NCBI GenBank assembly: GCA_025938035.1
Contig: JAICQE010000024.1
Location: 1 to 31,969, forward strand
Direction of reading: 5' to 3'
Origin: Vicinamibacteria bacterium
GTDB lineage: Bacteria; Acidobacteriota; Vicinamibacteria; Vicinamibacterales; UBA2999
DNA length: 31,969 nt
Of the stretch, positions 17,192 to 24,850 are shown piece after piece. Position 1 is the stretch's first letter; each line of letters opens with the position of its first letter. A program made the position numbers and the translations under genes. The notes beneath the pieces were generated by a model. It searched no databases. It saw only the letters and a list, made by a program, of their open reading frames with translations, and was not told where the DNA came from.

Positions 17192-17216
17192 CCTGCTCAA
17201 TCATCGCCTGAGCAGG
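17192..17216. other. inverted repeat between the receiver and TIGR03435 genes
   Basis: CCTGCTCA and TGAGCAGG form 8-bp perfect arms with a 9-nt loop. It lies 8 nt upstream of the receiver gene start and 72 nt downstream of the TIGR03435 stop, so it could be an operator for the receiver gene or a terminator for the cluster above. Confidence 0.45.
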
Positions 17217-17288
17217 CGCCGTTCGACACTCGGAGTACTCCCGGATTCGGCCCCATAGGATCCGCCGGTCCGCCGGTCGTCAGTTCGT

Positions 17289-18185
17289 CTAGTCGGGCGT
17301 CGGGCGCTCCAGCCGATCGACGACGAACACCTGAACCGGTCCGGTCGTCGCCTCGAGCTTCAGCCCGAGCTGCTCCTGCAGCGCGGTGAACAGATCCGGA
17401 CGGTTCGCGTCCGGGGCGACTCCGGGCGGCACCGGCGCGGGTGCGTACTCCACGTGAAGATCCCACTTGCCGGACAGACCCGTGCGATCGAGAACGGCCC
17501 GCCCGGTCTGCACGCTCAACGCGGACAGGAACTCGGCGAACCCGAATCCTCCGGACGTGATTCGACCGGAAGCGTTTCGCAGTCCGCACGCGACGTAGGT
17601 GGACGTGTTCGGCGGGTACGGCGAAGGCTTTCCCTCGCGGGCCGCGACTTCCGACTGCAGCCGCAGCGCATCGCAGTCTGCCTGCGCCGGCCTGATGTTG
17701 GGACCCAGCTTGCGGTCGGGGCGCGCCACGACGAGCGCGTAGACCGGAAGCTGGCGTGTCTCGCGGTGGAACGTAAGCTGCGCGCGCTCGACGAGCAGAC
17801 GACGCAGCGCCAGCGCCCATGTGGGCGGGTGCCCATCAGGCTGCAGGCGGCCGGCGATCTTCGGGTCGAGCTTCGCGAGGATGTCGTAGCGTTCATCGCG
17901 AACCCACGACGGCGCGCCAACCAGCTGGTATGGCTGCAACTGATATGCGCCATACAGCAGCGTCGTGAAGGGGATGTTGATCAGCGTGAACTCCCCCGTC
18001 GGCTGAGGCCGCCAGACGACGTTCGCGTCGGCGTTGACGTTGCGCTTGAACGACGCCACATCGAACGAGGCGTCGAGGATAGGCTCCCGGTCCTGTGCCC
18101 CGGCGACGGCAAGCGCCAGCGCGAACAACGCGGCGACCGCGGAAGACCGGGTGAACTGCACCAGGTGACTGACTCTCTCCAGCAT
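17289..18185 (-). CDS. TIGR03435/DUF3738 secreted protein, copy 1
   Basis: A 298-residue member of the soil-associated TIGR03435 family, function unknown. A signal sequence (residues 5-30, AVAALFALALAVAGA) is followed by the family opening FDVASFKRN, the strand-helix unit FTTLLYGAYQLQPYQLVGAPSWV, the helix LRRLLVERAQLTFHRETRQLPVYALVVAR, then VLDRTGLSGKWDLHVEY and the C-terminal hallmark FTALQEQLGLKLE with VFVVDRLERPT. It is complete by family standards. The ATG at 18185 overlaps the stop of the upstream copy as TGATG, so translation is probably coupled; a GTG one codon earlier is possible. It is the last of three tandem family members. Confidence 0.93.
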   Translation of the reverse strand: MLERVSHLVQFTRSSAVAALFALALAVAGAQDREPILDASFDVASFKRNVNADANVVWRPQPTGEFTLINIPFTTLLYGAYQLQPYQLVGAPSWVRDERYDILAKLDPKIAGRLQPDGHPPTWALALRRLLVERAQLTFHRETRQLPVYALVVARPDRKLGPNIRPAQADCDALRLQSEVAAREGKPSPYPPNTSTYVACGLRNASGRITSGGFGFAEFLSALSVQTGRAVLDRTGLSGKWDLHVEYAPAPVPPGVAPDANRPDLFTALQEQLGLKLEATTGPVQVFVVDRLERPTPD

Positions 18186-18862
18186 CACTTCTCCCCGGTC
18201 ACCTGTTCGACGCGGTCGATGACGAGAACGTTGACGGGCCCGCGTGCGGGCTCCAGCTTCAGACCAAGCTGCTCCTGCACCGCGGTGAGGAGCGGCGGCC
18301 CAGCCGGATCGACGCCGGGAGGGGGTGTCGCGCCCGGGCGTTGTGCGAGCGCCTCGGCGGAGAACGCCGACGGCGTGTAGGTGAGGTCGACGTCATACCG
18401 TCCCGTGAGTCCCGTGCGGTCAATGACCATCCGGCCCGGAGACGTTCCCATGAACGCGGCCAGGCCGGGCATGTCGAGTCCGCGCGCCACGATTCTTCCT
18501 GCACCGCCAGGCAGCGTCCCGCAGGTGCCTGTCTCGTTCGGCGCGCCGTCCGGGGCTCGTGCAAACCCGCCCGGCGTTCCGACACGTTCGCCGCACCCAT
18601 CATTCCTCTGAAGCCTCGGACCCAGCCGGCCCGGATTGGCAACGACGAGCGCAAACACGTCCATCTCGCGCGGCTCCCAGTGCAGCGCGAGCTTGAAGTG
18701 CTCCGCGAGCAGCGGCTGCAGCATCCGCTGCAGCGTCGCGACCGGCGCCGGCGACGCGGCTTTGGCAATCACGTCCACGCGCTGCGTTTGCGCCCTCGGC
18801 GCGAGATTCCAGCGTGAGATTCGGTACGTCATCCCGGTCTCGCAGGAGGCCAGCTGCGTCAC
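18185..18862 (-). CDS. TIGR03435/DUF3738 protein, copy 2, N-terminally truncated
   Basis: A 225-residue member that begins inside the family domain. It aligns from the RVDVIAKA stretch onward: MLQPLLAEHFKLALHWEPREMDVFALVVA, a Cys/Gly-rich middle, MVIDRTGLTGRYDVDLTYTP and LTAVQEQLGLKLEPARGPVNVLVIDRVE in consecutive segments. The signal peptide and the FEVAS opening, about 90-100 residues in complete members, are absent, and the new N-terminus (from a GTG at 18862) shows no export signal. The truncation point lies 29 nt from the heptamer array at 18891-18925. It may be a decaying copy whose frame is kept because its stop is coupled to copy 1. Confidence 0.82.
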   Translation of the reverse strand: MTQLASCETGMTYRISRWNLAPRAQTQRVDVIAKAASPAPVATLQRMLQPLLAEHFKLALHWEPREMDVFALVVANPGRLGPRLQRNDGCGERVGTPGGFARAPDGAPNETGTCGTLPGGAGRIVARGLDMPGLAAFMGTSPGRMVIDRTGLTGRYDVDLTYTPSAFSAEALAQRPGATPPPGVDPAGPPLLTAVQEQLGLKLEPARGPVNVLVIDRVEQVTGEK

Positions 18863-18890
18863 GAATACTACGCCTTCTGGGCGTGGATCA

Positions 18891-18925
18891 GTTATCAGTT
18901 ATCAGTTATCAGTTGTCAGTTGTCA
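18891..18925. repeat. 7-bp tandem repeat, five units (GTTATCA/GTTGTCA)
   Basis: Three GTTATCA units followed by two GTTGTCA units, contiguous, with a partial unit on the left. The fourth unit contains the stop codon of TIGR03435 copy 3 (TCA at 18916-18918), and the array fills most of the gap to copy 2. Heptamer arrays of this type are known as dispersed elements in several phyla, including cyanobacteria. Confidence 0.9.
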
Positions 18926-19452
18926 GTCGGCCGCTCCAGGCGATCGACGACGAGGACCTCGACGGGTCCCCGTCCCTCCTCCACGCGCAGGCCCAGCTGC
19001 TCCTGCAGGACGGTGAACACCGACGGGCCTGAGTCGGGTCCGCCATCCGGGCTTGTCGCAGGTGAGAGCGGTGGCAGGTCGATCTGGATGTCGAAGAAGC
19101 CGGTGAGGCCGGTGCGATCGACGACCGGACGGCGGAAATAACCCGCCAGCGCCTCCGCGATGCCGCGCGTATCAATCCGTACGGCTGACCACGTCATGTT
19201 GGGAGGGTTGATGCGGCCGGTCAAGAGGTTGTTGCCGCAATTGGGACGCTTCTCACTGTCGGGCAGTGAATTCCGGTTCGCCGGCGATCGATTCGTCTGG
19301 TCGAACAGCCTCGTCGTGGTGAGTTCCCGCCGTTGGCGATTCGGCCGCTCGACGCCCGTAATCGTCGCCTCTTCGAACGACGGCTTCGGCGCCTGGGCAG
19401 ACGGGTGGCCTGCGGAAACCGCCACGAGGACGATCGCGAGCAGCCGGCGCAT
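18916..19452 (-). CDS. TIGR03435/DUF3738 protein, copy 3, internally deleted
   Basis: A 178-residue derivative. It keeps a signal peptide (MRRLLAIVLVAVSAGHPSAQ) and the start of the opening strand (PSFEEATI), then passes through a low-conservation Arg/Asn-rich link to the C-terminal part: CGNNLLTGRI, VVDRTGLTGFFDIQIDLPP, FTVLQEQLGLRVEEGRGP and VLVVDRLERPT. The central module of complete members (the AYGL/GGPSWI strand-helix unit and the MLQ.LLADRF helix, roughly 110 residues) is missing. The frame is intact and the C-terminal stop falls inside the heptamer array. It starts 15 nt after the DUF1003 stop, so it may share that transcript. A minimal secreted form may still be functional. Confidence 0.8.
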   Translation of the reverse strand: MRRLLAIVLVAVSAGHPSAQAPKPSFEEATITGVERPNRQRRELTTTRLFDQTNRSPANRNSLPDSEKRPNCGNNLLTGRINPPNMTWSAVRIDTRGIAEALAGYFRRPVVDRTGLTGFFDIQIDLPPLSPATSPDGGPDSGPSVFTVLQEQLGLRVEEGRGPVEVLVVDRLERPTDN

Positions 19453-19467
19453 GGCTGGATTGTAGCG

Positions 19468-19983
19468 TCAGGAGTCGGGAAGGCGGTCCTCGAGCGCAGC
19501 GGCAACGGTGTGAACGTCGGTCTCCTTGACCAGCTCCTCCAGCCGGTCGTCACGAGCGAGAACCTCGACGCCCTGTTTCTCACACAACCCCTGGACCATC
19601 CGCAGGATCGCCGTCAGTTCCTGTTCGGCCAGCATGTCTACCTGCAGATCGAGGTGCGCCCGCTTCTCCGCCTGGCGTGTCATGCGGTTCTGGGACATCA
19701 ACACGAAGACGGAGAGGAAGATCGCTTCCAGGGAAACGATCAGCGTCAGGAAACTGAAGGGAAACGGATCGAACGGTTCAATGGACAGAATCCGCACATT
19801 GAGCAGGATCCACACGCTGAAACCAATGATGTGGAACAAGACGAACGGTCCGCTGCCGGTCGCACGCGTGATCGCATCGCTCATACGATCGGCCGCGCTT
19901 CGCTGATGCAGGGCCCGCTGTTCCAAATCGGCAATGGCGCGGATGTTCTTCCGGAGCACGGTCGCGTGTTCGTCCATCACCAT
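19468..19983 (-). CDS. DUF1003 family membrane protein
   Basis: A 171-residue DUF1003 protein of unknown function. An N-terminal helix (ADLEQRALHQRSAADRMSD) precedes two transmembrane helices, FVLFHIIGFSVWILLN and FLTLIVSLEAIFLSVFVLMS, followed by the family signature SQNRMTRQAEKRAHLDLQVD and a cytoplasmic helical tail. The frame runs open far upstream, but starting at the ATG at 19983 (or 19977) avoids overlap with the divergent receiver gene and fits the family start. The C-terminal tail (VEVLARDDRLEELV) is not part of the core domain. It is read away from the receiver gene at 20083, with a near-palindrome at 20036-20049 between them. Confidence 0.9.
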   Translation of the reverse strand: MVMDEHATVLRKNIRAIADLEQRALHQRSAADRMSDAITRATGSGPFVLFHIIGFSVWILLNVRILSIEPFDPFPFSFLTLIVSLEAIFLSVFVLMSQNRMTRQAEKRAHLDLQVDMLAEQELTAILRMVQGLCEKQGVEVLARDDRLEELVKETDVHTVAAALEDRLPDS

Positions 19984-20035
19984 CGCCGTCGTAGTCAAAA
20001 CACCTGCCAACTCATCGGGCTGGAGATAATCAATT

Positions 20036-20049
20036 CCGTCAAATGACGG
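20036..20049. promoter_or_regulatory. inverted repeat between divergent DUF1003 and receiver genes
   Basis: CCGTCAAATGACGG has 6-bp perfect arms around AA. It lies in the divergent promoter region, 53 nt from the DUF1003 start and 34 nt from the receiver start. An operator role is only suggested by position. Confidence 0.4.
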
Positions 20050-20082
20050 CCTACCGGTATGGGCAATGCACTTTCGTGCCTC

Positions 20083-20481
20083 ATGCCGACTCAGCCGGTC
20101 GTCGCCGTCGTCAATGCGAACCCCGATCTGGTCGAACTTCTGAGAATAGAAATCGAGAAGGCAGGGTTCGTTGTCCTGGTCATCCATATCCAGGACATAC
20201 GCCAGGGACTCGACGTCGGCGCTGTGCTGACGCAGCACGACCCGCAGGTGATCGTCTATGACGTCGTCTTTCCCTATGAAAGCAACTGGCGGTTCCTGCA
20301 GCATCTGCGCGAGCCGACCTTCAAGGGGCGCCGGTTCGTCATCACAACGCCGAACGAGGCCGGCGTCCGGCAGCTGGTCGGAAAAGACGAACGAGTCTAC
20401 GAAGTGCTCGACGATCGCGCGGATACGGACACCATCGTCCAGGCTGTCAGGGAAGCCGCCCGCGCCAGGCCGACGACGTGA
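20083..20481 (+). CDS. atypical receiver-domain protein
   Basis: A 132-residue single-domain protein with a CheY-like alternation of strands and helices: VVAVVNANPDLVELLRIEIEKA, VIVYDVVFP, FVITTPNEAGV and the closing helix IVQAVREAARAR. The phosphoacceptor-like Asp60 is present in VYDVVFPYESNW, but the acidic pair that binds magnesium is replaced by Asn-Ala-Asn (11-13) and the conserved Lys near the end is not evident (ERVYEVLDD). It may be a pseudo-receiver that does not accept phosphate normally. The ATG at 20083 is preferred because the domain begins right after it; an ATG at 20059 would add 8 residues. It is divergent from the DUF1003 gene and convergent with the large membrane protein. 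Confidence 0.82.
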   Translation: MPTQPVVAVVNANPDLVELLRIEIEKAGFVVLVIHIQDIRQGLDVGAVLTQHDPQVIVYDVVFPYESNWRFLQHLREPTFKGRRFVITTPNEAGVRQLVGKDERVYEVLDDRADTDTIVQAVREAARARPTT

Positions 20482-20495
20482 ACGCCCCCGCCGAG

Positions 20496-22457
20496 CTAAG
20501 GAACCGGGAACGCGCCGGTTGAATACAGGACGAATGAACCGTTCGTCTCGACGTGACGCAGGTCAAACGCGTGCGTCACCAGCGCCTCGAAGTCCGGACT
20601 CGTGCGGGTCCGATCGACCACGACGAAGCCGATTCGTTTGTCGCGAATGAACGCCGGGCCCTGGTGCAGGAGCGCCGCCTGTTCGTGCTCGGTGAGCGAT
20701 CGCTGCTCGCTCAGGATTGCCAGGGCGCGGTGCACCGGATTCATCAGGACCTCCTCGACGCGGCGTCGCGCAATCCGGGAGAGGAATCCACCCATGACCG
20801 CGCGGCCATGCGCGGTCTGGTTGAATTCGGTCCTGGCAGTGAATGCACCCAGACTCGACACGCCATCCGCAACGCCAGTTGGAATCTCCAACAAAACCGT
20901 CGATTCGGGTGCCGCGGCGACGTGGCGATAGAGCGGCGGGATCGCGGCGGAATACAGGGTCAGAGGAACGGGAATCAGTTCGGCCACAAGCGCGATGCTC
21001 GCGACACCGAGCACCACGCGCCGCCGGCGAGGATGCCCATGGCTCAATTCGGAAAGGGCCCGGGCCACGAGGATCGCCACGCAGAGCGTAAACAGAATCG
21101 CGAAACGCGCCGGTGTATGGACAAATCCGATCAGCGGGATGTAGCGCAGCAGGGCCCAGGGCCCGGGCACATATGTGTTGAGGCCGGCGATATGGATAAA
21201 GGGACCGAGCGCAAGCACGCCAAACATCGCAGAGAGGCCCACCCACCATCGCGAGGGACGCCACCCCGCCCGCCACGCAAAAAACAGGATCGCCAGCGCA
21301 GCGTATGGGAGTGAGGCCACGTTTTCGATGTACGCCTGCGGACGTTTCGTCAGCCACTGCGCGAGGGCCTCAGGGGCCAGCGGATGGTTCGGATTCGGAA
21401 GCACGAGCGCGAGCAGATCGATTCCTGGTGGGCTGCTCCGCCAGAAAATCGCCGGCGTGTCGAAATCACCCCGGACAAGCCGCACCACGGCCGCATACAA
21501 CAGCGGCGAGGCAAGCACTGCCGTTACGGCGGCCGTGATCGCTGTCAATCGCACACACCGCCGGACGTCCGCACCTGTCAGATCGACAACCCGGAAACGA
21601 AGTCTGCGCACAACGTGCACCAGGGCCAGTACGGTCAGAATGAGAACAGGCGTGTAGAGCGTCCGCGAGCGTATGGCGACTCCACCGACGGTTACCTCCC
21701 CGCCGCCGCTGATTGCGATGAACGCGATCACGGCCACCAGGCAGAGCATGACGACGTTCAAGGCGCGGGTGGAAGTTCGGCGCTGTGCGGATGCCGGACG
21801 CGCTTCGACGGAGACGACACGGCCGAGCACGAACGCGATCCCAATCAGGAGGCAGAAGACAGCGTAGTACACGTCGGTCATCGACGCCCAGGCGATCGTC
21901 GCGCCGAGCGCGATCGCGTCGCGGACGCGCACGTGACCATTGGCCCGGACGAGCAACAGAAGGAATATCGCCAGGGGCGCCGTGCCGATCAGGCTGAAAT
22001 GGCCGGTTCCGCGCGTGACGATGATCGGACTCCAGCCGAACAACAGGCCGGCGAGCCACGACGCCGCGGCGTCGCGCGTAACCTGATGCGCGAGCAGGAA
22101 CACGGCATACCCGCCGAGAGCCATCAGCAGCAGATACACGACGTTGAATGTCTGGATGACGGTCAGGAACGTGCGGAGCGGGATGGCGATCAGATCGGCA
22201 AACGTCGTGTAGTTGTGGAGGCTGAGATTCGTTTGTCCGACGCCGCCGAAGAGCGTGTCGGTGAAATAGGGAACGCGCCCCTTTTCAATGAGCTCGCGGT
22301 GGAAGACCCACTGATTCCAGACGTACACACCGGTATCGCCTCCCGGTTCACCTGTCAGGCTCGTTCCAAGATGGAGAGGGAGCGGCAACGAGAACACAAC
22401 GGCGACAGTCGCATAACCGATCAGAGCGACTGCATGGGTGCGCCACGATCGTGGCAT
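20496..22457 (-). CDS. polytopic membrane protein, GT-C glycosyltransferase-like
   Basis: A 653-residue protein with about 12 or more hydrophobic helices. After the first helix there is an acidic loop, GEPGGDTGVYVWNQW, then GRVPYFTDTLF, an arrangement like that of GT-C lipid-linked sugar transferases, where an Asp in the first extracytoplasmic loop is catalytic. The middle holds repeated helices; the C-terminal 150 residues are a soluble domain (ESTVLLEIPTGVADG, FIRDKRIGFVVVDR) resembling the periplasmic domains of such enzymes. The specific substrate is unknown and the GT-C assignment is from overall layout, not a firm motif match. It starts with the ATG at 22457, whose first codons overlap a 14-bp palindrome (22442-22455). 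It is divergent from the methyltransferase gene. Confidence 0.8.
   Translation of the reverse strand: MPRSWRTHAVALIGYATVAVVFSLPLPLHLGTSLTGEPGGDTGVYVWNQWVFHRELIEKGRVPYFTDTLFGGVGQTNLSLHNYTTFADLIAIPLRTFLTVIQTFNVVYLLLMALGGYAVFLLAHQVTRDAAASWLAGLLFGWSPIIVTRGTGHFSLIGTAPLAIFLLLLVRANGHVRVRDAIALGATIAWASMTDVYYAVFCLLIGIAFVLGRVVSVEARPASAQRRTSTRALNVVMLCLVAVIAFIAISGGGEVTVGGVAIRSRTLYTPVLILTVLALVHVVRRLRFRVVDLTGADVRRCVRLTAITAAVTAVLASPLLYAAVVRLVRGDFDTPAIFWRSSPPGIDLLALVLPNPNHPLAPEALAQWLTKRPQAYIENVASLPYAALAILFFAWRAGWRPSRWWVGLSAMFGVLALGPFIHIAGLNTYVPGPWALLRYIPLIGFVHTPARFAILFTLCVAILVARALSELSHGHPRRRRVVLGVASIALVAELIPVPLTLYSAAIPPLYRHVAAAPESTVLLEIPTGVADGVSSLGAFTARTEFNQTAHGRAVMGGFLSRIARRRVEEVLMNPVHRALAILSEQRSLTEHEQAALLHQGPAFIRDKRIGFVVVDRTRTSPDFEALVTHAFDLRHVETNGSFVLYSTGAFPVP
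22442..22455. other. 14-bp palindrome at the start of the membrane protein gene
   Basis: GCCACGATCGTGGC is a perfect palindrome covering codons 1-5 of the membrane protein gene. It may be chance or an operator or start-region hairpin. Confidence 0.35.
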
Positions 22458-22511
22458 TCAGGGCGATTCGGGATCGCTCCGCCCCGCGGCGGCGTTTGGC
22501 ATCGCGCGCCG

Positions 22512-22533
22512 TTTTTAACATCTTTTTAACATC
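22512..22533. promoter_or_regulatory. 11-bp direct doublet in a divergent promoter region
   Basis: TTTTTAACATC occurs twice without a gap, in the otherwise GC-rich 99-base gap between the divergent membrane protein and methyltransferase genes. On the minus strand, TTGTCA at about 22540-22535 followed by TTAAAA 17 nt later could be the membrane gene promoter; on the plus strand TTGACA lies at 22535-22540. The AT-rich doublet is therefore probably part of the promoter or a regulator site. Confidence 0.5.
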
Positions 22534-22556
22534 GTTGACAATCGCCCCCGAGGAGG

Positions 22557-23510
22557 ATGATTCCCAAGTCGATGAGAGCGTGGGCGCTTCCCCTATTGCG
22601 TTGTCTCGAATGTTCGGGCAGGACGCTGGAGACGCGAGCCGCCGACATCCGATGTTGCTCTTGTGGAAGGACTTACGCCAGGCGAGGCGACATCGTCGAC
22701 TTTCTGCATCGGCCCCATCCGGCTATCGTCCGGGAACGGGAGGCGGTCCACAAGATCGATCGGGAGGCGGGCGCGCCGGAAGACTGGATGCGCGCGGCAC
22801 TGGGACGATTGAATCGCGACGAGCTCACCCAGGACGATCTGGCGAGCTCCGCCCACATCCGCGCGATCGCCGAATCCCGGGCGCAGGTACTCGAGTTGTT
22901 CAGCGAAGAGCGCCTCACGCCTGGCTCCGTGGTGCTCGAACTGGGGGCGGACGTCGGTTGGGCCAGCTCCCTCCTGCTCGCCGCCGGATGCCGCGTCATC
23001 GCCACCGACATCACCGACCATCTCTTTCTGGCTGTCGATGGCGAATCGCCCAATCTCTGCCGCCTGCTTGCGGATATGAATCGCGTCCCGCTTGCGGACT
23101 CAACGATGGACGTGGTCTTCGCCGCCTCCTGCGTTCACCACTCCTGGGATCTCGGGCTCACCTTTCAAGAGATCGCGCGGGTTCTGAAGCCGGGAGGAAC
23201 TGCCTACTTGACCGGGGAGCCGCTGCCGTCGTGGCTGCGCTATGTGATGGGCGGGCAGTTCGGTCGCAAGGAGCGTGAGCTCGGAATCAACGAGACGTGG
23301 ATTCGACGGAATGTGTGGCTGCGCGAATGCCGCGCGGCCGGCCTCGAGCCGCGCATTGTGTTTCCCAACCTGAGCGATCGGCAATTGAAGGAACGGCTTG
23401 GTAAGCGGCGGCTGCCCGGATTCCTTGGCGGCGCGCTGCGTCCGCTGATATCTACACTGCAGGTCTCCGTCCACCTGAGAGTGCGCAAATCGCCCCGTTC
23501 GAAGCTGTAA
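22557..23510 (+). CDS. SAM-dependent methyltransferase with N-terminal zinc ribbon
   Basis: A 317-residue class I methyltransferase. A zinc-ribbon-like N-terminus has CLEC (16-19) and CCSC (33-36). The Rossmann domain shows motif I VLELGADVGWAS (126-137, slightly atypical because the usual second Gly is replaced), the acidic end of strand 2 (Asp151, ATDITDH), motif IV VFAASCVHHS and the post-motif LKPGGTAYLTGEP. A C-terminal helical extension (about 230-317) ends in RLPGFLGGALRPLISTLQV. The methyl acceptor is unknown; proteins of this type are often near surface glycan genes, which fits the divergent GT-C-like neighbour. GAGGAGG directly abuts the ATG at 22557, which is unusually close; an ATG at 22572 is 15 nt away, so the start is uncertain by 5 codons. 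A decayed copy of its 3' end lies at 24687-24850. Confidence 0.87.
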   Translation: MIPKSMRAWALPLLRCLECSGRTLETRAADIRCCSCGRTYARRGDIVDFLHRPHPAIVREREAVHKIDREAGAPEDWMRAALGRLNRDELTQDDLASSAHIRAIAESRAQVLELFSEERLTPGSVVLELGADVGWASSLLLAAGCRVIATDITDHLFLAVDGESPNLCRLLADMNRVPLADSTMDVVFAASCVHHSWDLGLTFQEIARVLKPGGTAYLTGEPLPSWLRYVMGGQFGRKERELGINETWIRRNVWLRECRAAGLEPRIVFPNLSDRQLKERLGKRRLPGFLGGALRPLISTLQVSVHLRVRKSPRSKL

Positions 23511-23665
23511 ACGTACCGCGAGCTGCGGTCATCCTCTACGTCTCTGAGTGCTCATCGCAAGGCGGGATCTGCCGCCCCACCGTCCTCCGGTATTCCCACT
23601 GTTTGACCGCGTCGACCGCCGCCCGGGCGAGCAGGAATCCTCCGACTCATGCCGGTCCTGTGGCG

Positions 23666-24472
23666 TCAGTTCTCAGTGGGACGGTCGATGGAGTCGACGA
23701 CCAGCACGTCGACGACTCCGCGCGACGCGACGAGCTTCAGCCCGAGCTGCTCCTCCAGTGCCGTAAACAGATTAGGCCGGTCGTCAGGAGGAGCACCGGC
23801 TGCGCGAGGTGGAGCTCCGGATGGACGGAACACCAGCTTGAAGTCGTAGTTGCCGGTCAGTCCGGTCTTGTCGAAAATCCGTCTGCCGTCTACGGATGCC
23901 GTGAAGAACGTCGCGAGCCGCGTAATCGGCACGCCAATCCCTCGGACGCCGTCGCGGCCCGCCGAGACGCCGCACGGTGTAGTGCCAGAGCGTCCACATT
24001 CGTCCGGGTGCGGCTTCAGGTCCGGTCCCAGCACACCATCAGAACGCGCCACGACCAGCTCGAACACCGGCTGCGTCTGTCGCTCCATGTGCGCGCGGAG
24101 CTTGAATCGGTCCTCCAGCATCGACCGCATCATGATCCCCATTTCTTCCCGAGTGGCCTCGCGGCCGGCGTTGGCGAGGATGTCGAAGCGTTGGGAGAAT
24201 ATCCAGTCGGGGCCGATGATGTCGCCAAGCGCGGCGCGAATGCCCGGGTAAGCGCCGCTCAAGAGCTGGCTCACCAGCACGTTGCTCGCAGTGTAGCGGC
24301 CACCTGGCAGGTAGCGGATCCCGCCGCCCTCGACAGGCCCGGGCGGTTTCGGCTTGATCGAGACGACGTCGAACGAGAGCTTCGGCTGGGCCTGCGCACC
24401 GGAGGACTGGGCCGAGGCGGCGAGTCCGCAGCCGATAAGAACCAACCCAATGGCGTTTTTGATTGTGGCCAT
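23666..24472 (-). CDS. TIGR03435/DUF3738 secreted protein, copy 4
   Basis: A 268-residue complete member of the family. Signal peptide MATIKNAIGLVLIGCGLAA, with a Cys that could also be read as a lipobox, opening LSFDVVSIKPKPPG, then YLPGGRYTASNVLVSQLL, IIGPDWIFSQRFDILANAG, the helix MMRSMLEDRFKLRAHMERQTQ, the CG-rich middle (DECGRSGTTPCG), IFDKTGLTGNYDFKLVF and the C-terminal FTALEEQLGLKLVASRG with LVVDSIDRPTEN. The ATG at 24472 has a good Shine-Dalgarno sequence (AGGGGG) 6 nt upstream, so the longer open frame before it is not used. It is convergent with the methyltransferase gene. Function unknown. Confidence 0.93.
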   Translation of the reverse strand: MATIKNAIGLVLIGCGLAASAQSSGAQAQPKLSFDVVSIKPKPPGPVEGGGIRYLPGGRYTASNVLVSQLLSGAYPGIRAALGDIIGPDWIFSQRFDILANAGREATREEMGIMMRSMLEDRFKLRAHMERQTQPVFELVVARSDGVLGPDLKPHPDECGRSGTTPCGVSAGRDGVRGIGVPITRLATFFTASVDGRRIFDKTGLTGNYDFKLVFRPSGAPPRAAGAPPDDRPNLFTALEEQLGLKLVASRGVVDVLVVDSIDRPTEN

Positions 24473-24626
24473 GCCGCCCCCTGATGATTTACCTGCGGTG
24501 CCGCGGCTAAGACGAACCGGCTCTGTTCGGCGTTCTCTCCGGTGATTAGATACAGTACCCGAACCGGTCCGCAAACTCGGCAAACGTCAGCCGATCGAAT
24601 CGTTCGACGCTCCTCTCTCGAGCGAA
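24473..24626. other. upstream region of TIGR03435 copy 4
   Basis: This should carry the promoter of copy 4. I see no gene in it. It contains several short, imperfect CGAACCGG/CCGGTTCG-like inverted stretches but nothing I can call with confidence. Confidence 0.4.
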
Positions 24627-24677
24627 TCAGGCGCTGGCGCGAACGGCCTTTACCGCGCGCCGCGGGCCGGCGCCGCC
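24627..24677 (-). repeat. 51-bp duplicated segment, copy 1 (orphan 3' end of a coding sequence)
   Basis: This segment differs at only three positions from 27760-27810, the 3' end of the YkgJ-like gene. On the minus strand it encodes the same Ala/Arg-rich tail, GGAGPRRAVKAVRASA, followed by TGA in the same place. Here it has no intact gene in front of it, so it is a fragment of another gene copy or of a mobile cassette. It lies just before the methyltransferase remnant. Confidence 0.75.
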
Positions 24678-24686
24678 ACGGCGGCG

Positions 24687-24850
24687 GGCCTCGAGCCGCG
24701 CATCGTCTTTCCGAACCTGACGATCGGCAATTGAACGAACGTCTCCGCAGGCGAAGGCTGCCGGTTGTCTTCGGCAGCGTGCTGCGTCCGCTGATGTCCA
24801 CACTGCAGGTCTACGTGCACTTGCGAGCGGACGAAGTGTCGCGTTATTGA
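24687..24850 (+). pseudogene. 3' remnant of a SAM methyltransferase
   Basis: The translation matches the C-terminus of the methyltransferase at 22557-23510: GLEPRIVFPNL, then after a one-base deletion near 24718-24722 the other frame gives DRQLNERLRRRRLPVVFG, SVLRPLMSTLQVYVHLRA and a TGA at 24848-24850. The intact gene reads GLEPRIVFPNLSDRQLKERL and RLPGFLGGALRPLISTLQV in the same places. Only about 55 codons remain, with no catalytic domain. It is a diverged duplicate, not a recent copy, since many positions differ. Confidence 0.88.

Noticed and set aside
18891..18925. Possible CRISPR array
   Set aside because: Units are 7 bp, contiguous and without spacers; the 9-bp arrays also lack spacers, and there are no cas genes.
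21384..22529. 381-codon plus-strand frame opposite the membrane protein
   Set aside because: Arg/Gln/Asp-rich shadow; the minus strand encodes a clear polytopic membrane protein.
24473..24626. Extension of TIGR03435 copy 4 to the earlier start at 24583
   Set aside because: The added residues are basic and would precede the signal peptide, while the ATG at 24472 has a strong Shine-Dalgarno sequence.
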